This document shows positions 7,983 through 14,986 of a DNA stretch of 17,598 nucleotides, piece after piece. Numbering within the stretch: the first letter of the stretch is position 1; each line of letters starts with the position of its first letter. The position numbers and the translations under genes were made by a program. The stretch comes from Candidatus Harrisonbacteria bacterium RIFCSPLOWO2_02_FULL_45_10c (GTDB lineage: Bacteria; Patescibacteriota; Minisyncoccia; UBA6257; 02-FULL-45-10c): NCBI GenBank assembly GCA_001818705.1, contig MHJM01000025.1, positions 5,729-23,326 of the forward strand. Direction: 5' to 3'. Below the pieces are notes generated by a model that worked only from the letters and a program-made list of their open reading frames with translations, was not told the origin of the DNA and made no database searches.

Positions 7983-9413
7983 ATGAAATTATTTTTTTTA
8001 GGATGGAGCGGCAAGGATTTAGGAATGATTGCCGTGCCGTTGGAACTTAAAAAACAAGGCCACGAGATTTTGTATTGGAGCGGCATTAATTTGGATAAAG
8101 AAGTCGATGCCAAGCTTTTTCCGGGCACGATTTTTCACGATCATTTTGAAGCCCGATCTGGAATTCCGCCGAAAGAGTTTGCGAATGCTAATTTTCTTCC
8201 ACCCGGAGAAGATTTATTAAAACAGCTTCAGGAAACTGAATCGATTGTTCTTACTATGATGAATAAACATTTTGAAGGATGGCCGGTGAGCAAGCGAAAG
8301 CAATTATATTACACCCAGGTTCAATATTGGCACGGTGTTCTTCAGAAATTTAAGCCCGATATGGTTTTGTATACTAACGTCCCCCATACGGTTTATGATT
8401 ACGTGGCTTATTCTATCGCTAAATTATTGAAAATAAAAATTTTAATGCTGGATCCGAGCTGGGTTAGCGACCGGCTGACTTTAATTGAAGATTATAAAAA
8501 TGGCTGCGAAGCGATTTCTGAAGCGCTAGAAAAAAATAGCAATCATCATTTTCAATTATCTGAGTTAGATCAAGACCTTCAAGAATATTATTGTTTACAA
8601 ATAGAAAAGCTATTGGATACCACGCCGATTTTTGTGAGGCATGCAAAATCTCAATATTCCGGCTACAAACTTTTTATTTTTAAATTTAAGATTATTTTAA
8701 AAAGCATTAAAGATTACACCATTTTTAAAAAAATCACTTCCTTCTTAAAGAAGAAATTTGGAAGAAATATTATTAAAGAATATCGCAGGGTTCAGCAAGA
8801 ACCGGATTTTTCCAAAAATTTTGTTTATTTGCCGCTTCACTATCAGCCAGAACGGACCACTAGTCCTCAGGGTGGAATTTTCGTAGATCAAATTTTGATG
8901 GCTGAAGTTCTGGCTTCTGCCCTTCCGGATGACTGGCTTATTTACGTAAAAGAGCACCCCTTGCAATGGACTCTTCACGGTTCTAATTTTACCGATTATC
9001 GTTACCCGGGTTATTATCAAGCTCTTGCTAGCATTAAAAAAGTAAGAGTAGTACCGGCGGAAACTAATACTTATCAGTTGACTAACGCGGCTCGGGCAGT
9101 GGCGACGATTGCCGGCACTGCCGGACTGGAAGCGGTATTTCGGCAAAAGCCAGTTTTGGTTTTTGGCTATTTTTGGTATCAGGATTTTCCGGGAATGTTT
9201 AAGGTGCGGGATTTGGCTTCTTGTAAAAAAGCTTTGGAGGAGATTAAAAGCGGCTTTCGTGTTTCTCATCAGCAAGTAATTGATTATTTGGGTGTTTTTG
9301 ATAAAGTCAGTTTCCACGGCTATATGGATGTGGACGGCACCAAAGTTTCTAAATTGACACCGCAAGAAAATACTTTTAATATTTTTAATGCCTTAATCAA
9401 GGAAATAAAATGA
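7983..9413 (+). CDS. Capsule-type glycosyltransferase with KEHP motif (second of the tandem pair)
   Basis: A 476-residue paralogue of the preceding gene, collinear from end to end. Shared landmarks include LYY-x-x-VQYW (108-116 here), SPQGGIFVDQ (294-303), YVKEHPLQW (321-329) and a final Gly-rich segment, TIAGTAGLEAVF. The protein probably transfers a sugar to a surface glycan on the cytoplasmic face of the membrane. The ATG lies one base after the previous stop, so translation is likely coupled. Its last codons overlap the next gene by four bases (ATGA). The N-terminal and central thirds differ more from the paralogue than the motif regions do. That pattern suggests a different acceptor with a similar donor chemistry, which is inference. 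Confidence 0.8.
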   Translation: MKLFFLGWSGKDLGMIAVPLELKKQGHEILYWSGINLDKEVDAKLFPGTIFHDHFEARSGIPPKEFANANFLPPGEDLLKQLQETESIVLTMMNKHFEGWPVSKRKQLYYTQVQYWHGVLQKFKPDMVLYTNVPHTVYDYVAYSIAKLLKIKILMLDPSWVSDRLTLIEDYKNGCEAISEALEKNSNHHFQLSELDQDLQEYYCLQIEKLLDTTPIFVRHAKSQYSGYKLFIFKFKIILKSIKDYTIFKKITSFLKKKFGRNIIKEYRRVQQEPDFSKNFVYLPLHYQPERTTSPQGGIFVDQILMAEVLASALPDDWLIYVKEHPLQWTLHGSNFTDYRYPGYYQALASIKKVRVVPAETNTYQLTNAARAVATIAGTAGLEAVFRQKPVLVFGYFWYQDFPGMFKVRDLASCKKALEEIKSGFRVSHQQVIDYLGVFDKVSFHGYMDVDGTKVSKLTPQENTFNIFNALIKEIK

Positions 9414-10150
9414 TTGCCATTATTATCCAAGCTCGGATGGGCTCTACGCGCCTCCCGGGAAAAATTATGAAAGATTTGGCCGGCCACCCGGTTCTTTGGC
9501 ATGTGGTGGAACGTTGCCGGAAATCTAAAAAAGCTAACCAAGTAATTGTTGCTACCACTGCCAATCCCGAAGACGATTTGGTGGAACAGTGGTGCCGGGG
9601 AAATAAAGTCCCTTATTATCGCGGTTCGTCCGAAAATGTCTTGGAAAGATATTACCAAACCGCGAAAAAATACGGCGCCGATGCGGTGGTGCGAATTACC
9701 AGCGATTGTCCTCTTATTGATCCCCAAGTAATCGATTGGAACATTGAGGCTTTTCAAAAAGAGGGATGCGACTATTTAAGCAATTTTGATCCGGGTAGCC
9801 GTACATTTCCGATTGGCTTAGAGACCGAGGTTTTTCCCTTTTCGGTTTTGGAGAAAGCGTATCAAAATGCTTCTGAAGAATATGAAAAAGAGCACGTTAC
9901 TCCTTATATTTGGGAGAATAAGAGGGGGGAGTTTTCTATTGGCAATAAAGTTATTGCTCCTTTTGAATACCGGCGTACCTATCGGATAGGGCTTGATTAT
10001 CCGGAAGATTTTTTAGTACTTGAGAGAATTTATAAAAAATTTTATGCTGAAGGGAATATTATCCATATTCCCAAAGTTTTAGAATTCTTGGATGGGCACC
10101 CGGAAATAGTTGCGATTAATGCCCATTGTAAACAGAAACTGGCTAAATAA
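9410..10150 (+). CDS. SpsF-like cytidylyltransferase (acylneuraminate cytidylyltransferase family)
   Basis: A 246-residue nucleotidyltransferase of the CMP-sugar synthase family, close in wording to SpsF proteins of spore-coat and surface polysaccharide loci. Near the N-terminus, IIIQARMGSTRLPGK (4-18) is the nucleotide-binding signature. TSDCPLIDP (97-105) contains the metal-binding Asp99. The substrate is probably an acidic or amino sugar activated as a CMP derivative. It overlaps the glycosyltransferase before it by ATGA. An AAGGAA (9399-9404) lies 5 bases before its ATG, one of the few SD-like sites on the plus strand. In sps and pse loci this family usually sits with a NeuB-type synthase; none is seen here. 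It could instead activate an unusual keto-sugar or another phosphate ester. Confidence 0.82.
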   Translation: MIAIIIQARMGSTRLPGKIMKDLAGHPVLWHVVERCRKSKKANQVIVATTANPEDDLVEQWCRGNKVPYYRGSSENVLERYYQTAKKYGADAVVRITSDCPLIDPQVIDWNIEAFQKEGCDYLSNFDPGSRTFPIGLETEVFPFSVLEKAYQNASEEYEKEHVTPYIWENKRGEFSIGNKVIAPFEYRRTYRIGLDYPEDFLVLERIYKKFYAEGNIIHIPKVLEFLDGHPEIVAINAHCKQKLAK

Positions 10151-10170
10151 AATTAAATTTTTGCTATACT

Positions 10171-10860
10171 GTGATATTTCAGAGTTTTAAACAAAATCCC
10201 GAAGCTTACTCCACCCATCCTTTTTTAAAAGATTCTTTTAAATTTGTATATCAGATGCTGGCCGATATCAAGCCCCGGAGTATTCTTGATATCGGATGCG
10301 CTTCCGGGGATTTTTTAAATTTTTTGCCCTTAAAAATTCAGGGCGTTGGCATTGATGCCTCACCTGCGCTTATTCGCGAAGCTAAGGCGCGCGTCCTCAA
10401 ATCCAATATCCGTTTTATTAAGGGAAGCATTTTGGATAAAAAAATATTTTCAAAGTTCAAGGAGAAATTTGACGTGGTTACGATAATGGGAACCCTTCAT
10501 ACCTTTCTTGATTTTCAGCCAGTTCTTGACGCGGCTCTTAAACTGGCCTCAAAAGCCGTTATTATTCACTCGCCATTTAACGATGCGCCTATTGACGTGA
10601 GGCATTTTCATAAAATATTCGGAGAAGATGCGTATCAGTGCGCGTATAGCGTTTTTTCAAAAAAATCAATAAGTAATTATTTAAGAAAAAAGCGCGTGGG
10701 TAATTTCCGTTTTATTCCTTTTGAAATGAAAACGGAATTAAAAAGGAATGTTGCGGATCCTATGCGGGTTTATCATGTTACCGTTACTAACGGCGAACGG
10801 TATTTAACTAACGGCATGGGCATCCTATTTAAAGAGTATATACTCAAAATTTTTCTTTAA
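10171..10860 (+). CDS. Class I SAM-dependent methyltransferase
   Basis: A 229-residue protein with a Rossmann-type methyltransferase core. Motif I, ILDIGCASGDF, is at 38-48; an acidic GIDAS at ~59-63 would hold the SAM ribose; and FDVVTIMGTLHTF follows near 99-111. The C-terminal 80 residues are less typical and may bind the substrate. The start is GTG, 20 bases after the preceding stop, with no SD; the next in-frame ATG (residue 29) would still leave motif I intact, so the start is uncertain. It is the last gene of the first operon and its 3' end overlaps the convergent TylF-like gene by 17 bases. It probably methylates a sugar of the glycan or a biosynthetic intermediate; the target is unknown. 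Confidence 0.8.
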   Translation: MIFQSFKQNPEAYSTHPFLKDSFKFVYQMLADIKPRSILDIGCASGDFLNFLPLKIQGVGIDASPALIREAKARVLKSNIRFIKGSILDKKIFSKFKEKFDVVTIMGTLHTFLDFQPVLDAALKLASKAVIIHSPFNDAPIDVRHFHKIFGEDAYQCAYSVFSKKSISNYLRKKRVGNFRFIPFEMKTELKRNVADPMRVYHVTVTNGERYLTNGMGILFKEYILKIFL

Positions 10861-11500
10861 CTAAATAAGCAGTCGGAGTATTGGCATAAGGGAGAGAGTG
10901 CAGTTTTGGATTTTTGCCTTGGAAGTAGGTACTGACTGCGTCGGATTCGCCATGGCCGCGGAGCGCATATTCATCAAAAACCACCAGGCCGCCAGGCGTT
11001 ACCAGCGGAAATAAATTTTCTAAAATCCCTAAAGTTCCTTCATAATTATCCACATCTAGATAAAGGAAGGCGATTCGAAAACCGAGATTTTTTTTGGCGT
11101 AGGCTTTGGTAGTTTCCACGACATTGCCGGCCACTAATTCTAGGTTGCGGATTCCAACCGAGGCAAGATTGGCTAAAATGGTTTTTCGGTCGGAGAATTT
11201 CCGGTCGTGGGAATCCAGGACTTTTTTATCCTCTTTCTTTTTAAAATTTATCTTTCGGTCAGTTTCAAAAAAATCAAAACCGATAATTTTCCGGCTGGTA
11301 TGTGGCATTAAAATTTGGTTAAGTTTGGCAATGGTATAAAGGCCGCTGCCTTTGAACACTCCGCATTCTACGATATCGCCAGGGACCGCCTGGATCATCT
11401 TCAACAATTCATAGCGGGCGGCAATTTTCTGCAAGCGGTCAATCGGCGCCGTTGCTAAAAATTCGTCATATAAGTTCAGATTTTTTTGTTTTTTAGACAT
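10844..11500 (-). CDS. TylF/MycF-type sugar O-methyltransferase
   Basis: A 218-residue methyltransferase matching the TylF (macrocin O-methyltransferase) family, which methylates sugar hydroxyls using SAM and Mg2+. Marks: GDIVECGVFKGSG (41-53), the SAM site; LYLDVDNYEGTLGILE (147-161), with acidic metal-ligand candidates Asp149 and Asp151; and PGGLVVFDEYA (169-179). It has the length of the catalytic core of the family. It is the only glycan-type gene on the minus strand, convergent with the methyltransferase at 10171 and divergent from the epimerase at 11668. A promoter with a TATAAT -10 ends 8 bases before its ATG, so its mRNA would be nearly leaderless. No SD is present. It stops with TGA inside the neighbouring gene, and no terminator hairpin is visible. 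Confidence 0.87.
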   Translation of the reverse strand: MSKKQKNLNLYDEFLATAPIDRLQKIAARYELLKMIQAVPGDIVECGVFKGSGLYTIAKLNQILMPHTSRKIIGFDFFETDRKINFKKKEDKKVLDSHDRKFSDRKTILANLASVGIRNLELVAGNVVETTKAYAKKNLGFRIAFLYLDVDNYEGTLGILENLFPLVTPGGLVVFDEYALRGHGESDAVSTYFQGKNPKLHSLPYANTPTAYLVKEKF

Positions 11501-11508
11501 ATTAACTA

Positions 11509-11537
11509 ATTATATATCTATTACGGATTCCTGACAT
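11509..11537 (-). promoter_or_regulatory. Promoter of the TylF-like gene, giving a nearly leaderless mRNA
   Basis: The minus strand reads ATGTCA (-35, 11532-11537, 4/6), a 17-base spacer and TATAAT (-10, 11509-11514). The predicted start at ~11502 is one to three bases before the ATG at 11500. The -35 lies inside one arm of the inverted repeat at 11523-11591, so a protein or a cruciform there would affect it. Confidence 0.5.
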
Positions 11538-11591
11538 TTTTAAGCCATTCAGGCTGGCGATGGAGGCGATAGCGAGAAAATGGGAATCCGT
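11523..11591. repeat. Long interrupted inverted repeat in the divergent intergenic region
   Basis: ACGGATTCC (11523-11531) is matched exactly by GGAATCCGT (11583-11591). Inside it, CATTTT (11535-11540) is matched by AAAATG (11577-11582), with only a 3-base bulge on the left side. That makes 15 paired bases around a 36-base interior. The interior holds a small AGCC/GGCT hairpin (11543-11555) and a direct repeat of GGCGAT. The element occupies most of the space between the divergent genes and covers the -35 of the minus-strand promoter. It could be an operator, a structured RNA or a small miniature repeat; no flanking target duplication is obvious. Confidence 0.6.
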
Positions 11592-11667
11592 TAATTTCAT
11601 GCATTAATATAACATTTATTAAGCGTTTCGGGTTATATTTGTATCTCTATGATATGAGATTTTTATT

Positions 11668-12648
11668 ATGTCTGATAGGGCAAAAAATCAGGAAAAATTA
11701 AAAATTTTAATAGCCGGCGGCGCCGGATATCTAGGCGGTTATCTGACTGATTTATTGATTAAAAATGGCTGCGAAGTTACGGTTTATGATAATCTTCTCT
11801 ACGAAGACCGATATTTGAAACCAGCTAATTTTATTTACGGAGACGTCCGCGATTCTAAAAAATTGCTTTCCATCATTAATGGCTTTGATGCGGTGGTTTG
11901 GTTAGCGGCGATCGTTGGTGACGGAGCTTGCGCGGTTGAGCCGTATTACACTCGGGCCATTAACGTGGATTCGGTTAAATGGCTGGCAGAAAATTATAAA
12001 GGAAAGATAATCTTTACTTCTACTTGTTCGGTTTACGGGTTCAATAATAATTTAATCGATGAAACATCCGAATTAATCCCCTTGTCTCTTTACGCGGAAA
12101 CTAAGGTGGCCGCCGAAAAATTGATTATTAATCAGCATAAAAATTATTTAATTTTCCGCCTCGGCACTCTTTTCGGCGTAGGGGACGATCATTCACGGCT
12201 CCGTTTTGACTTAGTGGTTAATTCATTGACCATGAAAGCGGCTAGGGGAGAAGTGCTGAAAGTTTTTGGCGGCGGCCAGTGGCGGCCGCTGCTCCACGTT
12301 AAAGACGCGGCCGAGGCGATTGTTTTCGCCATTAAGAATGACCTCAGCGGCATTTATAATTTAAGCAATAAAAACTTTATGATTAAAGACGTTGCGGAAG
12401 AAATTCAAAATACTTTGAACAGCTTTAATGATTCCGAAGTGAAAATAGAATATACTAATCTTAAATTTGAGGACCTGAGAAATTATAAAGTTAGCGCCGA
12501 TAAATTCAAAGAATTCGGATGGCGGCCCAAACATGAATTAGCGTCCGGCATAAAGGAAATCTATCAACGAGTCAAAGAATCGCGGGTGAAAGAGCCGGAC
12601 CATCCGCTCTACTCCAATGCGATTTTTATAAAGAGAAAATTTTTTTAA
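11668..12648 (+). CDS. NAD-dependent nucleotide-sugar epimerase/dehydratase (extended SDR)
   Basis: A 326-residue extended short-chain dehydrogenase acting on a nucleotide sugar. The NAD site is GGAGYLGG (17-24) with the GxxGxxG spacing. VVWLAAIVG (76-84) is the usual fourth strand. The catalytic triad is TSTCSVYG (117-124) with Tyr142-x3-Lys146. LGTLFG and GGGQWRPLLHVKDAAEAI (about 213-230) are typical of GalE/RfbB-like enzymes. Whether it epimerises, dehydrates or reduces cannot be told. It is not recognisable as PseB. It opens the second operon, with a 42-base AT-rich gap before the cupin gene. Possible -10 elements TATATT (11634-11639) and TATGAT (11648-11653) lie upstream, but neither has a good -35. 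There is no SD. Confidence 0.88.
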   Translation: MSDRAKNQEKLKILIAGGAGYLGGYLTDLLIKNGCEVTVYDNLLYEDRYLKPANFIYGDVRDSKKLLSIINGFDAVVWLAAIVGDGACAVEPYYTRAINVDSVKWLAENYKGKIIFTSTCSVYGFNNNLIDETSELIPLSLYAETKVAAEKLIINQHKNYLIFRLGTLFGVGDDHSRLRFDLVVNSLTMKAARGEVLKVFGGGQWRPLLHVKDAAEAIVFAIKNDLSGIYNLSNKNFMIKDVAEEIQNTLNSFNDSEVKIEYTNLKFEDLRNYKVSADKFKEFGWRPKHELASGIKEIYQRVKESRVKEPDHPLYSNAIFIKRKFF

Positions 12649-12690
12649 AAAAGTCGATTAAATAATTAATAAATTAATAAATTTAAAAAT

Positions 12691-13104
12691 ATGGCCCATT
12701 TAATTTCCGGAGATATGATAGTAGACGAACGGGGAACAGTTAAGTTCGTGAACGATTTTGATTTTAAAAATGTCAAAAGATTTTATCAGGTGGAAAATCA
12801 TGCCCGAGGTTATATCCGCGCCTGGCACGGGCATAAAACCGAAGATAAGTATGTGTATGTCGTTTCCGGCAGTGCGCTTGTTGGAGTGGTGGATTTAAAA
12901 ACCGAAGAAATCCAAAAGTTTATCCTATCGGCCAAAAAACCGCGGGTTCTCTGGGTGCCGGCCAATAGCGCTAACGGTTTTATGAGCCTGGAAGAAAATA
13001 CCAAAGTGATTTTCTTTTCTTCGCATACCTTAGAAGAAAGCAAAAAAGACGACCTCCGTTTTCCCTATGATAAGTGGAACATTTGGAATATAGATTACTA
13101 TTAA
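12691..13104 (+). CDS. RmlC/FdtA-like cupin nucleotide-sugar isomerase or epimerase
   Basis: A 137-residue cupin whose core resembles dTDP-4-dehydrorhamnose 3,5-epimerase and the 3,4-ketoisomerases (FdtA/WxcM). The segment RGYIRAWHGHKTEDKY (39-54) carries His46 and His48 at the place of the active-site histidine. VVSGSALVGVVDL and PYDKWNIWNIDYY are typical strand and tail pieces. It is shorter than RmlC proteins (~180), mainly lacking the C-terminal extension. The expected role is isomerising or epimerising a 4-keto-6-deoxy sugar before amination by the aminotransferase that starts on the very next base. The start ATG follows a 42-base spacer that is almost pure A/T and has no SD. Which isomerisation it performs is not resolved. 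Confidence 0.75.
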   Translation: MAHLISGDMIVDERGTVKFVNDFDFKNVKRFYQVENHARGYIRAWHGHKTEDKYVYVVSGSALVGVVDLKTEEIQKFILSAKKPRVLWVPANSANGFMSLEENTKVIFFSSHTLEESKKDDLRFPYDKWNIWNIDYY

Positions 13105-14223
13105 ATGATACCTTACAGCCGACAACATATTGATGAAGAAGATATTCAGGCAGTATTGGAAGTATTAAAATCCGATTGGCTGACTCAGGGTCCGAAAGTA
13201 TTGGCTTTTGAAAAGGCGCTGGCGGAATATTCTGGCGCCCGCTTTGCCGTGGCGGTTCCTAACGGCACGGCCGCTCTTTACCTTGCCTATAAGGCCGCCG
13301 GTCTTAAGGAAGAAGATGAAATTATTACCAGTCCGAATACTTTTGTCGCCACTGCTAATATGGCTTTGGCTTGCGGAGCAAAACCGGTTTTTTGCGATAC
13401 CCGTACCGATACCTACAATATTGACGAGACGAAGATAGAAGATTTGATTACCGAGAAAACTAAGGCGATCGTGCCGGTGCATTTTGCCGGGCATCCCTGT
13501 GAGATGGATGAAATTAGCCGCATCGCCCAAAAACATAATTTATTGGTAATTGAGGATGCTTGCCATGCGATTGGCGCTGAGTACCGCGCCCAAAAAATCG
13601 GGAGTCTTAGCGACTTAACGGTTTTCAGCTTTCATCCAGTAAAACCGATTACTACGGGAGAGGGGGGGGCGATTTTGACCGATAACGAGTCTTATTATAA
13701 GAAAATGTTATCCTTGAGAACTCACGGGATAGTCAAAGATCCGGCAAAAACCGAGGCCATCGGCAAGTGGTATTACGAAATGGTGGATTTAGGGTTTAAT
13801 AATCGGATTACTGATTTTCAATGCGCTCTGGGGATTTCCCAATTAAAAAAACTGGACGGTTTTCAAGAAAAAAGGGAAGCAGTGGCTAATTATTATTTTG
13901 AAAAACTAGCAGAAGTTAAAAGCCTGATTCTCCCAACTAAACTGGCTTATATTAAGCACAGCTGGCACTTATTCCCGATTCGTTTAAAGGATGCCGGTAA
14001 AAGACGAGCAACTTTCGATGCCTTGCAGACAAATGGCATTGGCGTCCAGGTCCATTATATCCCGGTTCATTTCCAGCCGTATTATCAAAAGCTTGGCTAT
14101 CCGGCCGGCACTTATCCGAATGCCGAGGCTTACTATAATTCAGCGATTTCTCTGCCGATTTATCCGGATTTGACTAAAGCTGACCAAAATAAAGTTATTG
14201 AGGTGCTGCTAGCATCATGTTAA
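13105..14223 (+). CDS. PseC-type DegT/DnrJ/EryC1 aminotransferase
   Basis: A 372-residue PLP enzyme that aminates a 4-keto nucleotide sugar using glutamate. The wording matches PseC (UDP-4-amino-4,6-dideoxy-N-acetyl-L-altrosamine transaminase) along the whole chain: IPYSRQHIDEEDI at 2-14, SDWLTQGP at 23-30, NGTAALYLAY at 53-62, SPNTFVATAN at 76-85, VIEDACHAIGA at 148-158, and the Schiff-base Lys180 in SFHPVKPITTGEGG. The ending, HYIPVHFQPYY and SLPIYPDLT, is also characteristic. Its ATG follows directly on the cupin stop (TAAATG), and its 3' end overlaps the HisF-like gene by seven bases, so the three are probably translated together. PseC activity would place the pathway at UDP-4-amino-4,6-dideoxy sugars. 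The exact sugar depends on the missing PseB-type enzyme, so a sibling 4-aminotransferase is possible. Confidence 0.85.
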   Translation: MIPYSRQHIDEEDIQAVLEVLKSDWLTQGPKVLAFEKALAEYSGARFAVAVPNGTAALYLAYKAAGLKEEDEIITSPNTFVATANMALACGAKPVFCDTRTDTYNIDETKIEDLITEKTKAIVPVHFAGHPCEMDEISRIAQKHNLLVIEDACHAIGAEYRAQKIGSLSDLTVFSFHPVKPITTGEGGAILTDNESYYKKMLSLRTHGIVKDPAKTEAIGKWYYEMVDLGFNNRITDFQCALGISQLKKLDGFQEKREAVANYYFEKLAEVKSLILPTKLAYIKHSWHLFPIRLKDAGKRRATFDALQTNGIGVQVHYIPVHFQPYYQKLGYPAGTYPNAEAYYNSAISLPIYPDLTKADQNKVIEVLLASC

Positions 14224-14966
14224 AAATCAGAGTTATTCCAGTTCTTACGATAAAAGATTTGCGTTTGGTAAAAAGCATCCAGTTTGATAATCATCGCAAT
14301 ATTGGCAGTTATATTGCGGCGGTGAGGGTATTTAATGCCCGCGATGTGGACGAAATGATTTTTTTGGATTTGGACGCCAGTTCTAGCGGTATAAAATCCT
14401 GGCTTTTACGGGAAGTAACCAAGGAGTGCTTTATGCCGCTTACTGTTGGAGGCGGCATTAAAACTCTGGAAGATATTCGATTGGTTCTGCGGCTTGGCGC
14501 TGATAAAGTTTCTATTAATACTGCGGCTATAGAAAATCCGGAATTTATTTCCAGGGCGGCAGCCGTTTTTGGCAGCCAGTGTACCGTAGTTTCTATAGAC
14601 GCAAAAAAGGTTAACGGCCGCTACGAAGTTTTTAAAGCCAGAGAAAAAATTGCTACTGGTAAAGAGGTAGTAGATTGGGCGAAAGAAGTAGAAAGGCGGG
14701 GAGCCGGAGAAATTTTGCTTGCCTCCATTGATCACGACGGCTTAATGGACGGCTATGATGTTAATTTATCAAAGATGGTAGCAGCAGCAGTGAAAATTCC
14801 AGTGATTGTCGCAGGAGGAGCGGGTAAATTGGCTGATTTTGTGGCGGTGGCGCAAGACGGCGGCGCCTCGGCAGTTGCCGCGGCCAGCATTTTCCAATAC
14901 ACTCAAACCACTCCTTTAAATATCAAGCAATATCTTAAGGAAAACGGCATTGAAACAAGAATCTAG
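14217..14966 (+). CDS. HisF-like (beta-alpha)8 barrel of the sugar-amidination trio
   Basis: A 249-residue barrel aligned with imidazole glycerol phosphate synthase cyclase. Conserved pieces are GGGI (78-81), GADKVSINTAA (94-104), VVSIDAKKV (124-132, Asp128), GAGEILLASIDHDG (162-175) and VAGGAGK (198-204). The N-terminus aligns without gaps to Thermotoga HisF, and there the catalytic Asp11 is Thr11, while Lys19 is kept. This fits the HisF2/WbuZ group of O-antigen loci, which passes ammonia from HisH to the sugar amidotransferase rather than closing an imidazole ring. It overlaps the aminotransferase gene by seven bases. A GAGGTG at 14200-14205 is a distant SD-like site. Its partners are the genes at 15654 and 16864. 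A histidine-pathway role is unlikely. Confidence 0.88.
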   Translation: MLKIRVIPVLTIKDLRLVKSIQFDNHRNIGSYIAAVRVFNARDVDEMIFLDLDASSSGIKSWLLREVTKECFMPLTVGGGIKTLEDIRLVLRLGADKVSINTAAIENPEFISRAAAVFGSQCTVVSIDAKKVNGRYEVFKAREKIATGKEVVDWAKEVERRGAGEILLASIDHDGLMDGYDVNLSKMVAAAVKIPVIVAGGAGKLADFVAVAQDGGASAVAAASIFQYTQTTPLNIKQYLKENGIETRI

Positions 14967-14986
14967 AAAAATTAGTTTTATTTTCT

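Noticed and set aside
8745..9365. A 206-codon open frame on the minus strand opposite the second glycosyltransferase
   Set aside because: It is a shadow of a gene whose motifs are clear on the plus strand; no family features, SD or promoter are visible.
10162..10170. Extended -10 TGCTATACT just before the GTG start at 10171
   Set aside because: It fits the consensus, but a start near 10176 would fall inside the proposed gene and there is no -35. It is probably chance in an AT-rich spacer, unless the real start is the ATG at residue 29.
11556..11570. GGCGAT repeated inside the inverted repeat, considered as a start of a tandem or CRISPR-like array
   Set aside because: There are only two copies three bases apart and no spacers; it is too short to mean more than local sequence.
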